64,000 bases of DNA from UPXZ01 sp964498765 (GTDB lineage Bacteria; Bacteroidota; Bacteroidia; Bacteroidales; Paludibacteraceae), in NCBI GenBank assembly GCA_964498765.1, contig CAZCIU010000007.1, forward strand, positions 6,551-70,550, given 5' to 3'. Shown in pieces: positions 35,883 to 46,362 of the stretch (its first letter is position 1; each line of letters begins with the position of its first letter). Made by a program: the position numbers and the translations under genes. A model generated the notes under the pieces. The model saw only the letters and a list, made by a program, of their open reading frames with translations. It ran no database searches and was not told the DNA's origin.

Positions 35883-36449
35883 TTAAAATGGAGAATAAAC
35901 AACGGCCAGAATCTGTGCGGTTTCGTTGTTTGTGGCTGTAATTAAGTGATCCACAATTGAATCGTAATAAATGCTGTCGCCAACATTCAGCACGTAATTT
36001 TCATTACCGTAATTTACAGTAATTGAACCACTTAAAACATAAATAAATTCTTCGCCTTCGTGCGAAGAAGGAAATTTATCGATTTTATCACCCGGAACAA
36101 TATTAATTACAAAAGGTTCCATGGCGCGTCCGGCTTTGCGTGCAGCCAGTGAATAAAAATCCATGTGTGAATTTTCGGTGGATAAATGGCTGGTAAAAGT
36201 GGCTGGCTGCAGTTTGTCTTCACTTCTGTTTACTACAGGACCAAAATTCTCGCTATCATCCAAAAATGTGCCCAAACGCACTCCAAGCGCACGCGAAATC
36301 TTAATTAATGAGGACAAAGAAGGAATCTTATCGCTTGAATATATCAAATTAATCTGTTCTTCGGTTAGCCCAGAACGTTCTGAAAGTTCAGAAATTGAAA
36401 TGCTCTTGTCGCTACAAAGCGTTTTGATTTTTTTTGTTACCGGATTCAT
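35883..36449 (-). CDS. XRE-family regulator with cupin domain
   Basis: A 188-residue protein: N-terminal helix-turn-helix (about 5-62, ISELSERSGLTEEQINLIYS and SSLIKISRALGVRLGTF), then a cupin sensor domain (about 115-186, PSSHEGEEFIYVLSGSITV and LNVGDSIYYDSIVDH). Such regulators sense a small metabolite in the cupin pocket. It is the first gene of a two-gene unit with the acyl-CoA ligase, suggesting a fatty-acid or acyl-related effector. Confidence 0.9.
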   Translation of the reverse strand: MNPVTKKIKTLCSDKSISISELSERSGLTEEQINLIYSSDKIPSLSSLIKISRALGVRLGTFLDDSENFGPVVNRSEDKLQPATFTSHLSTENSHMDFYSLAARKAGRAMEPFVINIVPGDKIDKFPSSHEGEEFIYVLSGSITVNYGNENYVLNVGDSIYYDSIVDHLITATNNETAQILAVVYSPF

Positions 36450-36749
36450 TTTTCTAAAATATTTTGAAATCTAATTTTGATTTTAAGCTGCAAAAGTATA
36501 AAACTTTCACATTATAGGCAAATATTATTTCAAATTACACATTTTATTTAATTTTTAATTTTAGATTGATTGAAATATTGCGAATTAAAAACGATATTAT
36601 TATTTTAGAAAAAGTCATTCAGCAAAAAATTTCAGTCTATGTTTCAATAAGATAACACAAAGAAGCCCAAAACAAGTAAGTTTTCATGTGCAGCAAAATC
36701 AAATAATTTCCTTATTTTTGTAAATCTGAAATCTAAAAAACTGCTTTTT
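36450..36749. promoter_or_regulatory. Divergent intergenic region with a -7 box for the fucosidase gene
   Basis: This 300-bp AT-rich gap separates the XRE-cupin gene and the GH29 gene. TATTTTTG at 36713-36720 (plus strand) matches the -7 consensus and gives a leader of roughly 25 nt. No -33 TTTG is at the right distance. I see no small gene or structured RNA here. Confidence 0.4.
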
Positions 36750-38837
36750 ATGAAATTACGCCTGATTATCCTTCTGCTATGTGCGGTCAATCTCCTTTCA
36801 GCACAACAAAAACCTACTCAAAAATGGCTGGATCAGAAATACTCCATGTTTATTCACTTTGGTCTGTACTCTGCTTACGGTGGCATGTACGATGGCAAAC
36901 GTGTAGAAAAAGGTTATAGTGAACAAGTTCAGTCTTTTGCCGGAATTTTTAGTGATTGGTATGCCAATTCTGCCAAAACATTCAACCCGACTGAATGGAA
37001 TGCCGACGAAATTGTAGCATTGGCCAAAAAAGCCGGAATGCGTTCCATCGTTTTCACTTCCAAGCACCACGATGGATTTTGTATGTATCATTCGCAATAC
37101 ACGCCATTCAACATAGTGGATGCAACGTCCTACAAGCGTGATTTGATGAAAGAACTTGCCGATGCCTGCCAGCGTGGCGGCGTGGATTTCGCCGTGTATT
37201 ATTCGCTTATAGACTGGAATTTTCCGCAAGCCTACCCTATTTCCAGCCACAATGCAGACCCGATTACGCCTGAGCATTTCGAGTTTAACAGAAAGCAAGT
37301 GGAAGAAATTATGACTAATTACGGGCCGATTTCAGAGATTTGGTTTGATATGGGCTCGCTGACTGCCGAGCAAAGCAAAGAGCTGTACAATCTGGTAAAT
37401 CGCCTGCAGCCGCAATGTATGATTAGCGGCAGATTGGGAAATAATCAGGTGGATTTCAGCGTGATGGCTGATAATGAATATCCGGATTATCAGATGCTTA
37501 CACCTTGGCAAACAGCGGCTTCCATGTTTGATGAAACTTGGGGCTACCGCTCGTGGCAAGTGCGAGGCGATACGAATGAAAAAGCCGCAGAAAAACTAAA
37601 AAGTCTGGCACAAGTCATCGGACACGGCGGAAATTACCTGCTGAACATCGGACCGAAAGGCGATGGTTCGGTTGTGGAATTTGAGCGTGAAGTTTTACTG
37701 AAAATGGGCGAATGGATTGACCGAAATAAAGAAGCTATTTACGGCACAAAAGGCAATCCACTACCGCAAAGCAACAAACTTTGCGAAATCACAACGAAAG
37801 ATAATAATCTCTATTTGTTGATGTGCTATCCGAGTTCTCAAATAGAATTAAAGAATATTTCCGGCAATATTGCTAATCTTTCTGTTTTAAGTAACGGAAA
37901 ACCAGTCAAATACAAGCAAAACAAAAAAAACAACAGCATCACCGTATATTTTGACACGAAAATGTGGAAGGATGATGCGTTTTTTCCGGTTCTGAAACTT
38001 CAGTTCAAAGGAAAATACACCGTTCATCCACTAAATACTTTAGCTGCGAATACTGCTTTAACTGCCGAAAACGCAACGCCGGGTTTTGGTCATTCATCAT
38101 TGGATTATTACTGTGGATACAAAAGTCTGGTGAATTACACGTGGAATTTCCAATCCCGAAAAAGCGAGATTTCGCCAGTCATTTCATTTACCGAAAATAA
38201 TATCGGAAAAAAAATAAAGCTTACTGTAGATGGCAAAACTCAAAACATTTCGCTGGAACCAACATCCAATAAAACCGTAAAACCTGCACCCGGAACGCTG
38301 AAATGGGGAGATATTTACACCAAAGCCGGCCGCGGTGTGTTTGGAACAATGGAAGAGGAAGGATTAGAAAATGTGGATTTAAGCGATAAATGGGAAAAAC
38401 TTTCCGATTTCCAGTACGGAGAAAAATTAAATTTGCCGCTGGCACACAGACGAAGCGTGCTTTTCCTGCAAGAAATTGAAAGCTCCGAAGAGCAAAATGT
38501 AGCAGTAGAAATTGGAGGTGGAAACGGAGTTTATGTCTTACTGAACGGCAAATATATTACGGCTCATTGCTTAGCTGAAAAACCGGAATATCAGAAAGAA
38601 ATTGTGATTTTACCGCTTAAAAAAGGCAAAAATCAGCTTTTAATCAAGCACTTTAACCGATTTGCGGATATGCTGCATTACAGCTTAAAATCGTTGGACG
38701 AATGGAAAATCTACGAAATGAAACTTGCTCCAATGAAGCTATCAAAGTCGAAAACGCATTCAATTTCTATCAGCGAGCAAAATCCGGATTCAAAAGTTTC
38801 ACCGCTTATAATGAATAATGTGGAAATAAATTGGTGA
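36750..38837 (+). CDS. GH29 alpha-L-fucosidase
   Basis: The 695-residue exported protein (signal about 1-18, cleaved near SAQQ) has the GH29 barrel: KYSMFIHFGLYSAYGG, GMRSIVFTSKHHDGFCMYHS, DFAVYYSLIDWNFP and EIWFDMGSL, where the Asp is the expected nucleophile. GNYLLNIGPKGDGSV closes the barrel. The C-terminal 300 residues form two beta-sandwich domains with a jelly-roll-like end. It releases terminal alpha-L-fucose from glycans. There is no T9SS tail and no lipobox, so it is periplasmic. It is a single-gene unit, not part of a SusCD locus. Confidence 0.9.
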   Translation: MKLRLIILLLCAVNLLSAQQKPTQKWLDQKYSMFIHFGLYSAYGGMYDGKRVEKGYSEQVQSFAGIFSDWYANSAKTFNPTEWNADEIVALAKKAGMRSIVFTSKHHDGFCMYHSQYTPFNIVDATSYKRDLMKELADACQRGGVDFAVYYSLIDWNFPQAYPISSHNADPITPEHFEFNRKQVEEIMTNYGPISEIWFDMGSLTAEQSKELYNLVNRLQPQCMISGRLGNNQVDFSVMADNEYPDYQMLTPWQTAASMFDETWGYRSWQVRGDTNEKAAEKLKSLAQVIGHGGNYLLNIGPKGDGSVVEFEREVLLKMGEWIDRNKEAIYGTKGNPLPQSNKLCEITTKDNNLYLLMCYPSSQIELKNISGNIANLSVLSNGKPVKYKQNKKNNSITVYFDTKMWKDDAFFPVLKLQFKGKYTVHPLNTLAANTALTAENATPGFGHSSLDYYCGYKSLVNYTWNFQSRKSEISPVISFTENNIGKKIKLTVDGKTQNISLEPTSNKTVKPAPGTLKWGDIYTKAGRGVFGTMEEEGLENVDLSDKWEKLSDFQYGEKLNLPLAHRRSVLFLQEIESSEEQNVAVEIGGGNGVYVLLNGKYITAHCLAEKPEYQKEIVILPLKKGKNQLLIKHFNRFADMLHYSLKSLDEWKIYEMKLAPMKLSKSKTHSISISEQNPDSKVSPLIMNNVEINW

Positions 38838-38850
38838 TACTGATTTTAGT

Positions 38851-38870
38851 GTCAGACAAGAATGTCTGAC
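38851..38870. repeat. Short palindrome GTCAGACA-agaa-TGTCTGAC
   Basis: An 8-bp perfect inverted repeat with a 4-nt loop lies 13 bp after the fucosidase stop and just before a separate terminator. It has no T run and looks like a REP-type element rather than a terminator. Confidence 0.55.
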
Positions 38871-38890
38871 TACCAAATAGAACGAACAAA

Positions 38891-38919
38891 AAAAGGACAA
38901 CCCGGCGGGTTGTCCTTTT
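38891..38919. terminator. Bidirectional terminator
   Basis: AAAAGGACAACCC pairs with its complement across a GGC loop, flanked by A and T runs, between the convergent fucosidase and sigma-factor genes. Confidence 0.9.
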
Positions 38920-38937
38920 CTATTTCATTCTGAGTGA

Positions 38938-39441
38938 CTATTTGTAATCTTTCAGTTGTTCTTGCAATCTTTTTCTGGCAAGGAAAATTCTACTTTTCAC
39001 CGTACCAATCGGCAAATTCATCTTTTGCGCAATTTCTTCGTATTTGAAACCTTGAATGTGCATAGAAAATGGTATGCGATATTCGTCAGCAAAAGAATTG
39101 ATGCTATTGCTGATTTCGCCAACAGAATATGCTCCTTCAGGAGTTTCAAAACCGGAGTTTTGAGGTAAATTCAAGTGATGCAAGTCTTCTGTACGATCGA
39201 ATACTGTCTGATTTCTAACGATTTTACGATAATTATTTATGAAAATATTTTTCATAATCGTTAGCACCCAACCTTTAAAATTTACATTGTCCGTAAATTT
39301 GTCCTGGTTGTCCAACACTTTCAACGTCGTGTCTTGCAGTAGATCCTCGGCATCATCACGATTTAGCGTCAAAGAAAATGCAAAATTCCGCATGTTGCTT
39401 TGTAGCGCTACTAATTCTTTTTCAAATTGATCGTCCTTCAT
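38938..39441 (-). CDS. ECF-type RNA polymerase sigma factor
   Basis: A 167-residue sigma-70 protein with region 2 (NRDDAEDLLQDTTLKVLDNQ, about 24-43) and region 4 (EEIAQKMNLPIGTVKSRIFL, about 132-151). The 'inFINNYRK' region between them is typical of the abundant single-gene Bacteroidota ECF factors. No anti-sigma gene is adjacent, which is also common for this group. Regulon unknown. Confidence 0.92.
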   Translation of the reverse strand: MKDDQFEKELVALQSNMRNFAFSLTLNRDDAEDLLQDTTLKVLDNQDKFTDNVNFKGWVLTIMKNIFINNYRKIVRNQTVFDRTEDLHHLNLPQNSGFETPEGAYSVGEISNSINSFADEYRIPFSMHIQGFKYEEIAQKMNLPIGTVKSRIFLARKRLQEQLKDYK

Positions 39442-39653
39442 TTTAGTTTTTTGTTTGTGTGTGAATATTAAGCTAAAACGAATCCTTTTGAAAAAATTTG
39501 CTCCTTTCGCTTAAGGAACAGAATGAATGTCAGTTTTCTATACTGAATAAGTATTTTTAAAAAGAACTCTTTGAAAATTGGGTATCATTTTCATTGCAAA
39601 AATACAATTTAAATTCACAATTTCATTATATTTGTAGAAAATATTTTAACATT

Positions 39654-41054
39654 ATGAAGAGAAATTTGATTTTTTTATGTCTTGTCGTTACAAGTTTATT
39701 GATACACGCCAATATTTACAGCAATAATCAAGCCAAACCGACATTCTTTTCTATCGACCTGAAGAAGAACGTGGGCAGCACCACGTGGCTTTATATACAG
39801 AAAGGCTTTGAAGAGGCGAAGCAGCTTAACGCCAATACAATAATCATAGAAATGAACACTTATGGTGGAGAAGTCGGCTTTGCCGACTCAATTCGGACAA
39901 AAATTCTGAATTCTGACATTCCTGTCATAGTTTTCATTGACAATAATGCCGCTTCTGCAGGAGCGTTGATTTCTATTGCCTGCGAACGAATTTATATGCG
40001 AAAAGGCGCCACCATCGGAGCTGCGTCCGTAGTGGATCAGACCGGACAAAAACTTCCCGACAAATACCAATCCTACATGCGTGCTACCATGCGAGCCACA
40101 GCCGAAGCGCATGGAAAAGACACTATTATCAGCGGAAATGACACAATATATAAATGGAAACGAGATCCGCTGATTGCCGAAGCGATGGTTGACGAACGAA
40201 CCGCAATTAAAAACGTGACCGATTCGGGAAAAGTGCTGACATTTACCACAGAAGAAGCCATTAAATACAATTATTGCGATGGAATGGCTGAAAACATCAC
40301 CGAAGTAATCAAAAGCGAAATTGGCGAAGAAGACTTTGAGCTCATAAAATTCAAACCCACCACCTGGGACAATATTAAAGGATTTTTGATGAGTCCGATT
40401 TTCCAAAGCATCCTGATTATGCTGATTATTGGTGGAATTTATTTTGAACTTCAATCGCCGGGAATCGGCTTTGCACTCGGAGTTGCAATCACTGCTGCGT
40501 TGCTTTATTTTGCACCGCTGTATATAGATGGTTTAGCCGAACATTGGGAAATCATCTTATTTATTATAGGTTTGATTTTGATTGGGCTGGAGATTTTCGC
40601 CTTCCCTGGATTTGGCATTGCGGGGATTAGCGGAATTGCGCTTGTCGTCGCCGGTTTGGTGCTCAGCCTGATTGGTAATGTAAAATTCAATTTCCAACCT
40701 GTGGATGGAGATGATTTTACACGAGCTACGCTCACGGTCATTGCGGGATTGATACTTGGATTCGCTACAACGATATATTTGAGCACAAAAATCGGCTCTA
40801 AAGGAATTTTCAAACGACTGGCACTTGACACTACATTGGATAACAAAGAAGGTTATGTAGGAGTTCCGCTGGAAACGCTGGAAATTGTAGGAAAACAGGG
40901 AGCTGCTTCTACCGTTTTGCGCCCATCAGGCAAAGTACGAGTAGATAACAAAACCTACGATGCCGTTTCCATCAACGGAGCATTTATCGAAAAAGGCTCA
41001 AACGTCATTGTTGTTCGCTACGAAACCGGACAGGTATATGTAGAGGAAATTTAG
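39654..41054 (+). CDS. NfeD-family membrane-bound ClpP-class serine protease
   Basis: The start at 39654 gives MKRNLIFLCLVVTSLLIHAN, a clear signal; the frame extends 20 codons upstream without a signal, so that start is rejected. The protein is 466 residues: a ClpP/crotonase-fold protease domain (about 30-225) with NNAASAGALIS, Ser101 as expected nucleophile and Lys137 in PDKY as the expected partner, then four to five transmembrane helices (about 240-370) and a C-terminal NfeD OB-fold (about 400-466). This is the long form of NfeD, thought to act in membrane-protein quality control with stomatin-like proteins. No stomatin gene is adjacent. TATATTTG at 39627-39634 is a likely -7 box. Confidence 0.9.
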   Translation: MKRNLIFLCLVVTSLLIHANIYSNNQAKPTFFSIDLKKNVGSTTWLYIQKGFEEAKQLNANTIIIEMNTYGGEVGFADSIRTKILNSDIPVIVFIDNNAASAGALISIACERIYMRKGATIGAASVVDQTGQKLPDKYQSYMRATMRATAEAHGKDTIISGNDTIYKWKRDPLIAEAMVDERTAIKNVTDSGKVLTFTTEEAIKYNYCDGMAENITEVIKSEIGEEDFELIKFKPTTWDNIKGFLMSPIFQSILIMLIIGGIYFELQSPGIGFALGVAITAALLYFAPLYIDGLAEHWEIILFIIGLILIGLEIFAFPGFGIAGISGIALVVAGLVLSLIGNVKFNFQPVDGDDFTRATLTVIAGLILGFATTIYLSTKIGSKGIFKRLALDTTLDNKEGYVGVPLETLEIVGKQGAASTVLRPSGKVRVDNKTYDAVSINGAFIEKGSNVIVVRYETGQVYVEEI

Positions 41055-41127
41055 CACCTAATCTCCTGCGTTGGAGAAATCTTTTTTCAAGAAAAAGATA
41101 CGCAAGCTTTTTACCTGATAACTTTTA

Positions 41128-41190
41128 GGCACATTTTTAACTATTTGAAAATCACAATCTGCAATTTTCAGTTAAAAATGTGTCTTTTTT
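41128..41190 (+). terminator. Long terminator hairpin after nfeD
   Basis: A 15-bp outer stem (GGCACATTTTTAACT with its complement, one G-U pair) encloses an inner GAAAAT/ATTTTC stem and is followed by TTTTTTC on the plus strand. Confidence 0.85.
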
Positions 41191-41254
41191 CTTTTTAAAG
41201 GTTTTTTAACATTGTTAAATCTCAAAAATAAGTATCAACGCATGCATAAATCGA

Positions 41255-41262
41255 TATTTTTG
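41255..41262 (+). promoter_or_regulatory. -7 element for the second susC
   Basis: TATTTTTG matches TAnnTTTG and lies 70 bp upstream of the susC start. The rest of the 41191-41332 region shows no ORF or riboswitch-like structure that I can recognise. Confidence 0.4.
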
Positions 41263-41332
41263 TGTTAACCTATCTTAAATTCTGAGGACGTCACATTCAA
41301 TTAACTTAATAAATTAACTAAAACCAATTTCC

Positions 41333-44300
41333 ATGAAAAAAAGAATGAAGTTATTTTGCATCCTCCTATTTATAGGGATGGGTGTCAGCTTTGCTCAAAC
41401 TCAGGTTAGCGGAACGGTAACAGATGAGAATGGAGAACCTGTTATTGGCGCAAGCGTAATTGTGCAGGGAACTACAAAAGGAGTTGCCACAAATCATTTA
41501 GGTGATTTCTCAATTGATGCGCCATCCAACGGTAGGCTCGTAGTCTCTTCCATTGGCTATGCCAGCCAAACCGTGAGCATCAACAATCGGACGAGAATTA
41601 GCATTGTTCTAATTGAAGACACCAGAACTCTGAAAGAAGTAGAAATTACGGCAGAGTTCGGTATGAAACGTGTTGCGAGATCTGTGGGTTCATCGGCCCA
41701 AAACGTAAAAGCTACCGATATTACCGAGTCGGGACGCGATAACTTTATTTCGGCACTGCAAGGTAGGGTTTCCGGGATGAATGTTACATCTACTGGAGGA
41801 GCTCCAGGTGCTTCCACTACCGTTATTTTGCGAAGCATTACTTCTATTTCGGGAAACAATCAGCCACTTTATGTAATTGACGGGGTGCCAATGAACAACA
41901 GCACCTTTGACCCAATTGCCTTTGCAGGAACAGAAAGATATTCAGTACGAAGCCTTGATTTTGCTTCCAGAGGTAATGACTTGAACCCAGAAGACATTGC
42001 TGAAGTTACTGTACTGAAAGGTGCCGCAGCGGCTGCTCTTTACGGATCTGACGCATCTAACGGTGCAATTATCATCACTACCAAAAAAGGTCGTGCTGGA
42101 AAAGGACAGGTTACTTACAGCAATTCATTCAGATGGGACAAAAGTTATGGTTTTCCAGAAGTTCAGACCAAATATGCCAACGGCGCATACGGAACCACAA
42201 ACTACTACTTCACAAATAGATACGGCGGTTTGTATCCTGATGGAATGGAACTTTACGACAACCTAAGCCAAATCATGCAAACCGGGTTTACTCAAAAACA
42301 CAACATTGCAGTTGATGGTGGAAATGAAAAAACAACTTTGCGTGCCGCAGCCTCATTCTTAGGTCAGGAAGGTGTAGTAAAATCTACAGATTACAATCGA
42401 TTAAATCTGACATTGTCCGGAAAATCTGAAATCACCAAATGGCTGAAATTCGAAGGATCCATGCAGTACACTAATACTGAGAATAATAAAGCACTTCGTG
42501 GAACAGACGGTCCTCTTTATAGAGCTTTACTTTGGCCGATTGTGGACAATATGGCTAATTATTTGGCCGAAGATGGTTCGCACATGCGTCTGCCAACTTA
42601 CTACACCGATACGGATTTATTGAACCCATTGTTTGGCTTGTTCAAAAATAAATTTTTCGATACGTCGGATCGTTTCTTGTCAAACGTAGCTGTAACGGTA
42701 AATCCAATTGAAAATGCATTTATTAGAGCGCAATTAGGTTGGGACGTTGGGATGCAGACTTTTATAACTTCTGAGCATCCATATTATTCAAACAACAATA
42801 ACGGAGATGGTTATTATAACCTTGTAAAAGCCAATTTCTCCGATCCAACTATGAATATACTTGCCGGTTATAACAATGTTTTCTTTGACGAAAAACTTAC
42901 ATTCGGCGCACAAATTGGATATCACCAACTTGAAAATGGAGTTACCCGATTGATTACCAACGGATCAAAATTTATCATTCCGGATTTTCAATCCATTAAC
43001 AACACAACTCCATCCACAATTAGCACCAGCCAACGTACTACTAAAAGAAGAATTCAGGCTATTTCGGCACAATTTGAATTTGGTTATCAAAATCTGGCAT
43101 TCTTGACTTTAAGAGGAAGAAATGACTGGTCTTCAACTCTTCCAGTTGTAAATAATCGCTATTTCTATCCTGCAGTAGAAGCGTCATTGGTACTTTCTGA
43201 GCTAGGTTTCATGAAAAATGTAGAGCCAATTGATTTCTTAAAAATTCGCGGAACGATAGCTCAAGTTGGTAAAGATGCAGGTCCGCTAGAAATTGACCCG
43301 CAACTTGAACCTACATTATTAACCGGAGGCGGTTTCAAATACGGATTTACTGGTCCAAACAAAAAACTAAGACCAGAGATGGCCACTTCAAAAGAAGCAG
43401 GTTTTGAATTCAGAATTTTAGATGAGCGTATCAACGGAGACTTTACCTATTTCCATACTCACAATGCCGATCAGATTGTGAAAGGTTTCCGCTTAAGCTA
43501 CGCTACCGGATTTGTTTTGAACAACATGAACGTAGGAACTTTCAATACTTGGGGCTGGGAAGGACACATTGATGGAGACATTATCCGCAACAACAACTTC
43601 AGATGGAATGTTGGTTTGAACATGTCTCAAACTCACTCAAAAGTTGTTGATTTGCCGGAAAATGTTACTGAATATTACAATCCTTACACCTGGAACTCCG
43701 GAAATATCAGAAACGGTATTATGGTTGGACATCCTGTAACAACACTTACCGGACGTGCCTATTTAAGAAATGACAATGGAACAATTCTTATTGACCCTAA
43801 AACCGGACTTCCGCTTATTGATCCAAAATGGAGCGTACTGGGTGACCGTGAGCCAAAACTCAGATTCGGCATCACATCAGCATTTACTTACAAAGGCTTC
43901 AGAGCTTCTGCGATGTTCTCAGGCCGCTACAAAGCAACAGTAGTAAATGGAACGAAACGTACTATGATGACATCCGGAACCAGTTGGGAATCGGTAGATT
44001 TAAGAGAGAGAGGACCGGTAGTTTTCAATGGCGTATTGAGAGATGGAAATGAAAATACACCAAATCCAACAATTAACAACATTGCTGTAGATTACAAATC
44101 ATACGGAACTTCCATTTACGGTGGTAACGACGAAGACTGGCTGGAGAAAAACGTCAATTACTTGAGACTTCAGGAACTTCGTTTGTCTTACAGAATTCCT
44201 CCAACTTGGCTCAAAACCAATCTTCCATTGATAAGTAATGCTGATATTTTCTTTACTGGAAATGACTTATTTACTTTGACAAATTACTCAGGAATTGATG

Positions 44301-44416
44301 CAGTAGGAAACACAGTTTCTGCAGCAGCAGGTGGAACCGGAGGCGAAGGATATGATGTATGGTCACTACCTAATCCACGTGGATTATCATTTGGTTTAAG
44401 TTTTACATTTAATTAA
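41333..44416 (+). CDS. SusC/RagA-family TonB-dependent outer-membrane transporter
   Basis: A 1027-residue protein: signal (1-22), carboxypeptidase-like regulatory domain (about 24-100, GTVTDENGEPVIGASVIVQG), plug with LQGRVSGMNVTSTGGAPGAS and EDIAEVTVLKGAAAAALYGS, then the barrel ending LSFGLSFTFN. It imports a ligand captured by the SusD-like protein encoded 23 bp downstream. No enzymes follow in this unit apart from a small lipoprotein. The next operon (NamZ onward) degrades peptidoglycan, so muropeptide or amino-sugar uptake is a reasonable but unproven inference. Confidence 0.95.
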   Translation: MKKRMKLFCILLFIGMGVSFAQTQVSGTVTDENGEPVIGASVIVQGTTKGVATNHLGDFSIDAPSNGRLVVSSIGYASQTVSINNRTRISIVLIEDTRTLKEVEITAEFGMKRVARSVGSSAQNVKATDITESGRDNFISALQGRVSGMNVTSTGGAPGASTTVILRSITSISGNNQPLYVIDGVPMNNSTFDPIAFAGTERYSVRSLDFASRGNDLNPEDIAEVTVLKGAAAAALYGSDASNGAIIITTKKGRAGKGQVTYSNSFRWDKSYGFPEVQTKYANGAYGTTNYYFTNRYGGLYPDGMELYDNLSQIMQTGFTQKHNIAVDGGNEKTTLRAAASFLGQEGVVKSTDYNRLNLTLSGKSEITKWLKFEGSMQYTNTENNKALRGTDGPLYRALLWPIVDNMANYLAEDGSHMRLPTYYTDTDLLNPLFGLFKNKFFDTSDRFLSNVAVTVNPIENAFIRAQLGWDVGMQTFITSEHPYYSNNNNGDGYYNLVKANFSDPTMNILAGYNNVFFDEKLTFGAQIGYHQLENGVTRLITNGSKFIIPDFQSINNTTPSTISTSQRTTKRRIQAISAQFEFGYQNLAFLTLRGRNDWSSTLPVVNNRYFYPAVEASLVLSELGFMKNVEPIDFLKIRGTIAQVGKDAGPLEIDPQLEPTLLTGGGFKYGFTGPNKKLRPEMATSKEAGFEFRILDERINGDFTYFHTHNADQIVKGFRLSYATGFVLNNMNVGTFNTWGWEGHIDGDIIRNNNFRWNVGLNMSQTHSKVVDLPENVTEYYNPYTWNSGNIRNGIMVGHPVTTLTGRAYLRNDNGTILIDPKTGLPLIDPKWSVLGDREPKLRFGITSAFTYKGFRASAMFSGRYKATVVNGTKRTMMTSGTSWESVDLRERGPVVFNGVLRDGNENTPNPTINNIAVDYKSYGTSIYGGNDEDWLEKNVNYLRLQELRLSYRIPPTWLKTNLPLISNADIFFTGNDLFTLTNYSGIDAVGNTVSAAAGGTGGEGYDVWSLPNPRGLSFGLSFTFN

Positions 44417-44439
44417 TTAACGAAAAATTTATTTCAAAC

Positions 44440-46335
44440 ATGAAAAAGATAACGATATTACTTACAGCACTGATCATGTTTCTTGCAGTTGGCTGTGAAG
44501 ATTATTTAGATGTCAACAGAAACGTAGATGCTCCGGACTATGTGGAAGGATATTTGTATCTGGCAGGTATTCAGCAAGCATATCAGGGAATCTACTGGGA
44601 CATCAGAGCGGTTGGTCCTTTCACCCAGATGATGGGAACAAATAATGGTTCCTATGCTAGTTTTGCAAATAATTATTACATAGAAGGTAGTGATGCAGGC
44701 GGCGAAATCTGGCGTTTAGTATACTGGAATCAAGGAATGAACCTTGAAAACTTAATCAATCAATCCATGGAAGCTGAAGACTGGACATTAGCCGGAATTG
44801 GCTATGCTATTAAAGCATTTTCGTGGGATATGATGACAAAATTTCACGGAGAACTTCCTATGAAAGACGCTTATGTAAATGGTTTACTTTCTCACAATTA
44901 CGATTATCAAAAGGACATTTACCCACAAGTTCAAGAATGGGCTTACAAAGCAATTGAACTACTTGAAAAAACAGATAATCATAACTATGGAAATAAAATC
45001 AGTGCTAATGATTACATTTACAGAGGCGACAAATCCAAATGGATAAAGTTTGCGTACGCGGTTTTGGTGAGAAATTATTCCTCACTTTCTAATAAAACTA
45101 ATTTCAATTCGGAATATGCTCCAAAATTGCTCGAAGCTGTTTCAAAATCATTCAAATCTACTGACGACGATGCAATGGTAACCGTTGCTGGAGGTTCGCA
45201 AGGAGCTGCTCAATCAACTTACAATAATTTCTGGGGAACAGCTCGCGCTAACTTGGCTGCCAATTATTCTACTAATTCTTGGTTCCAGCATGAGTATGCC
45301 GTTCAGGTTTTTACCGGAACAGTTCCGAAATACGATGAAGCTACCGGAGAAAAGTCAAAAACAGGAACAAATCCTTATTATCCGTTTGAACTGGCTGCAA
45401 AACAAATCATTACTGACACTTTGAAAACTGCTGGTCACTTTGATCCGCGCGTAGTTGCAAAACTTGGCACAACGAGCGATCCGCTTTTCAAAAACAGCAA
45501 TAATGAAGACAGTGTAAAAGCATTCAAATATTACGGCGGAAGTTTTACTAGCACTACAGGCCCAATCGGAACTGCACCTTCCATCTACGGAAGAAATGCA
45601 AAATCTGACTATGTAGGTGCTGTAAATGACGGTAAAGGACGTTGGTTGTATCATGATGAAGCACCTTATATTTTGACTTCTTATGCTGAAATTAAATTCT
45701 GCGAAGCAGAAGCATTATTCAAACTTAATAGAAAAGCTGAAGCTTTGGCTGCTTTCAAAGAAGCCGTAAAAGCAGATATGGAATTTACTGCAAAATATCT
45801 GAAAGATAATAAAGCAGGCGAAGCTGCTGGCGGAGATAAAATCACAAAAACATTGTTCAACAAACTTTCTGCAGAATATCTTGCCGGACCGTATGTAGAT
45901 GGATTGTCAGTCAGTGATTTCACGCTTTCTCACATCATGATGCAAAAATGGGTTGCTTTGTATCCTTGGGGAGCTACAGAAGCTTGGGTGGATATGAGAA
46001 AATACCATTACGATATTCAGTACACAGGAGAATATCCAAGTTCAGGAAATGGCTGGACTAACGCACTAGTTACCCAAAAATGGGACAGTAATCCTGATAA
46101 GGTTTACAAAGGACTGTATTTGGCTCCGGCTCAAGTTGCCAATCGAAAAGGCCTGTACAACATCAACAACGAAGGTGCACCTTGCTACAGACTAAGACCA
46201 AGATACAACTCTGAATACATGTGGAATCTGGGTTCGCTTGAAAAACTTACTCCAATTCCTGGAACTGCGACAAACTACCAAACTTCAATTCCATGGTTTG
46301 CATATCCTAACGAAATGCCAACTTCAATTAAGTAA
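44440..46335 (+). CDS. SusD/RagB-family nutrient-binding lipoprotein
   Basis: A 631-residue lipoprotein with lipobox MFLAVGC followed by the SusD hallmark EDYLDVNRNVDAPDY. The C-terminal part contains AEIKFCEAEALFKL and EAWVDMRKYHYD, usual in the SusD-like_2 group. It caps the SusC barrel encoded just upstream. It is longer than typical (about 500-560), with additional inserted loops around 290-330 and 470-490. Confidence 0.93.
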   Translation: MKKITILLTALIMFLAVGCEDYLDVNRNVDAPDYVEGYLYLAGIQQAYQGIYWDIRAVGPFTQMMGTNNGSYASFANNYYIEGSDAGGEIWRLVYWNQGMNLENLINQSMEAEDWTLAGIGYAIKAFSWDMMTKFHGELPMKDAYVNGLLSHNYDYQKDIYPQVQEWAYKAIELLEKTDNHNYGNKISANDYIYRGDKSKWIKFAYAVLVRNYSSLSNKTNFNSEYAPKLLEAVSKSFKSTDDDAMVTVAGGSQGAAQSTYNNFWGTARANLAANYSTNSWFQHEYAVQVFTGTVPKYDEATGEKSKTGTNPYYPFELAAKQIITDTLKTAGHFDPRVVAKLGTTSDPLFKNSNNEDSVKAFKYYGGSFTSTTGPIGTAPSIYGRNAKSDYVGAVNDGKGRWLYHDEAPYILTSYAEIKFCEAEALFKLNRKAEALAAFKEAVKADMEFTAKYLKDNKAGEAAGGDKITKTLFNKLSAEYLAGPYVDGLSVSDFTLSHIMMQKWVALYPWGATEAWVDMRKYHYDIQYTGEYPSSGNGWTNALVTQKWDSNPDKVYKGLYLAPAQVANRKGLYNINNEGAPCYRLRPRYNSEYMWNLGSLEKLTPIPGTATNYQTSIPWFAYPNEMPTSIK

Positions 46336-46362
46336 TTGTTCAATCCATTAAAAATAAATAAA

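Noticed and set aside
41055..41332. Possible riboswitch or attenuator upstream of the second susC
   Set aside because: The strong hairpin at 41128-41190 is upstream of the -7 box and is explained as the nfeD terminator; no known aptamer motif is visible.
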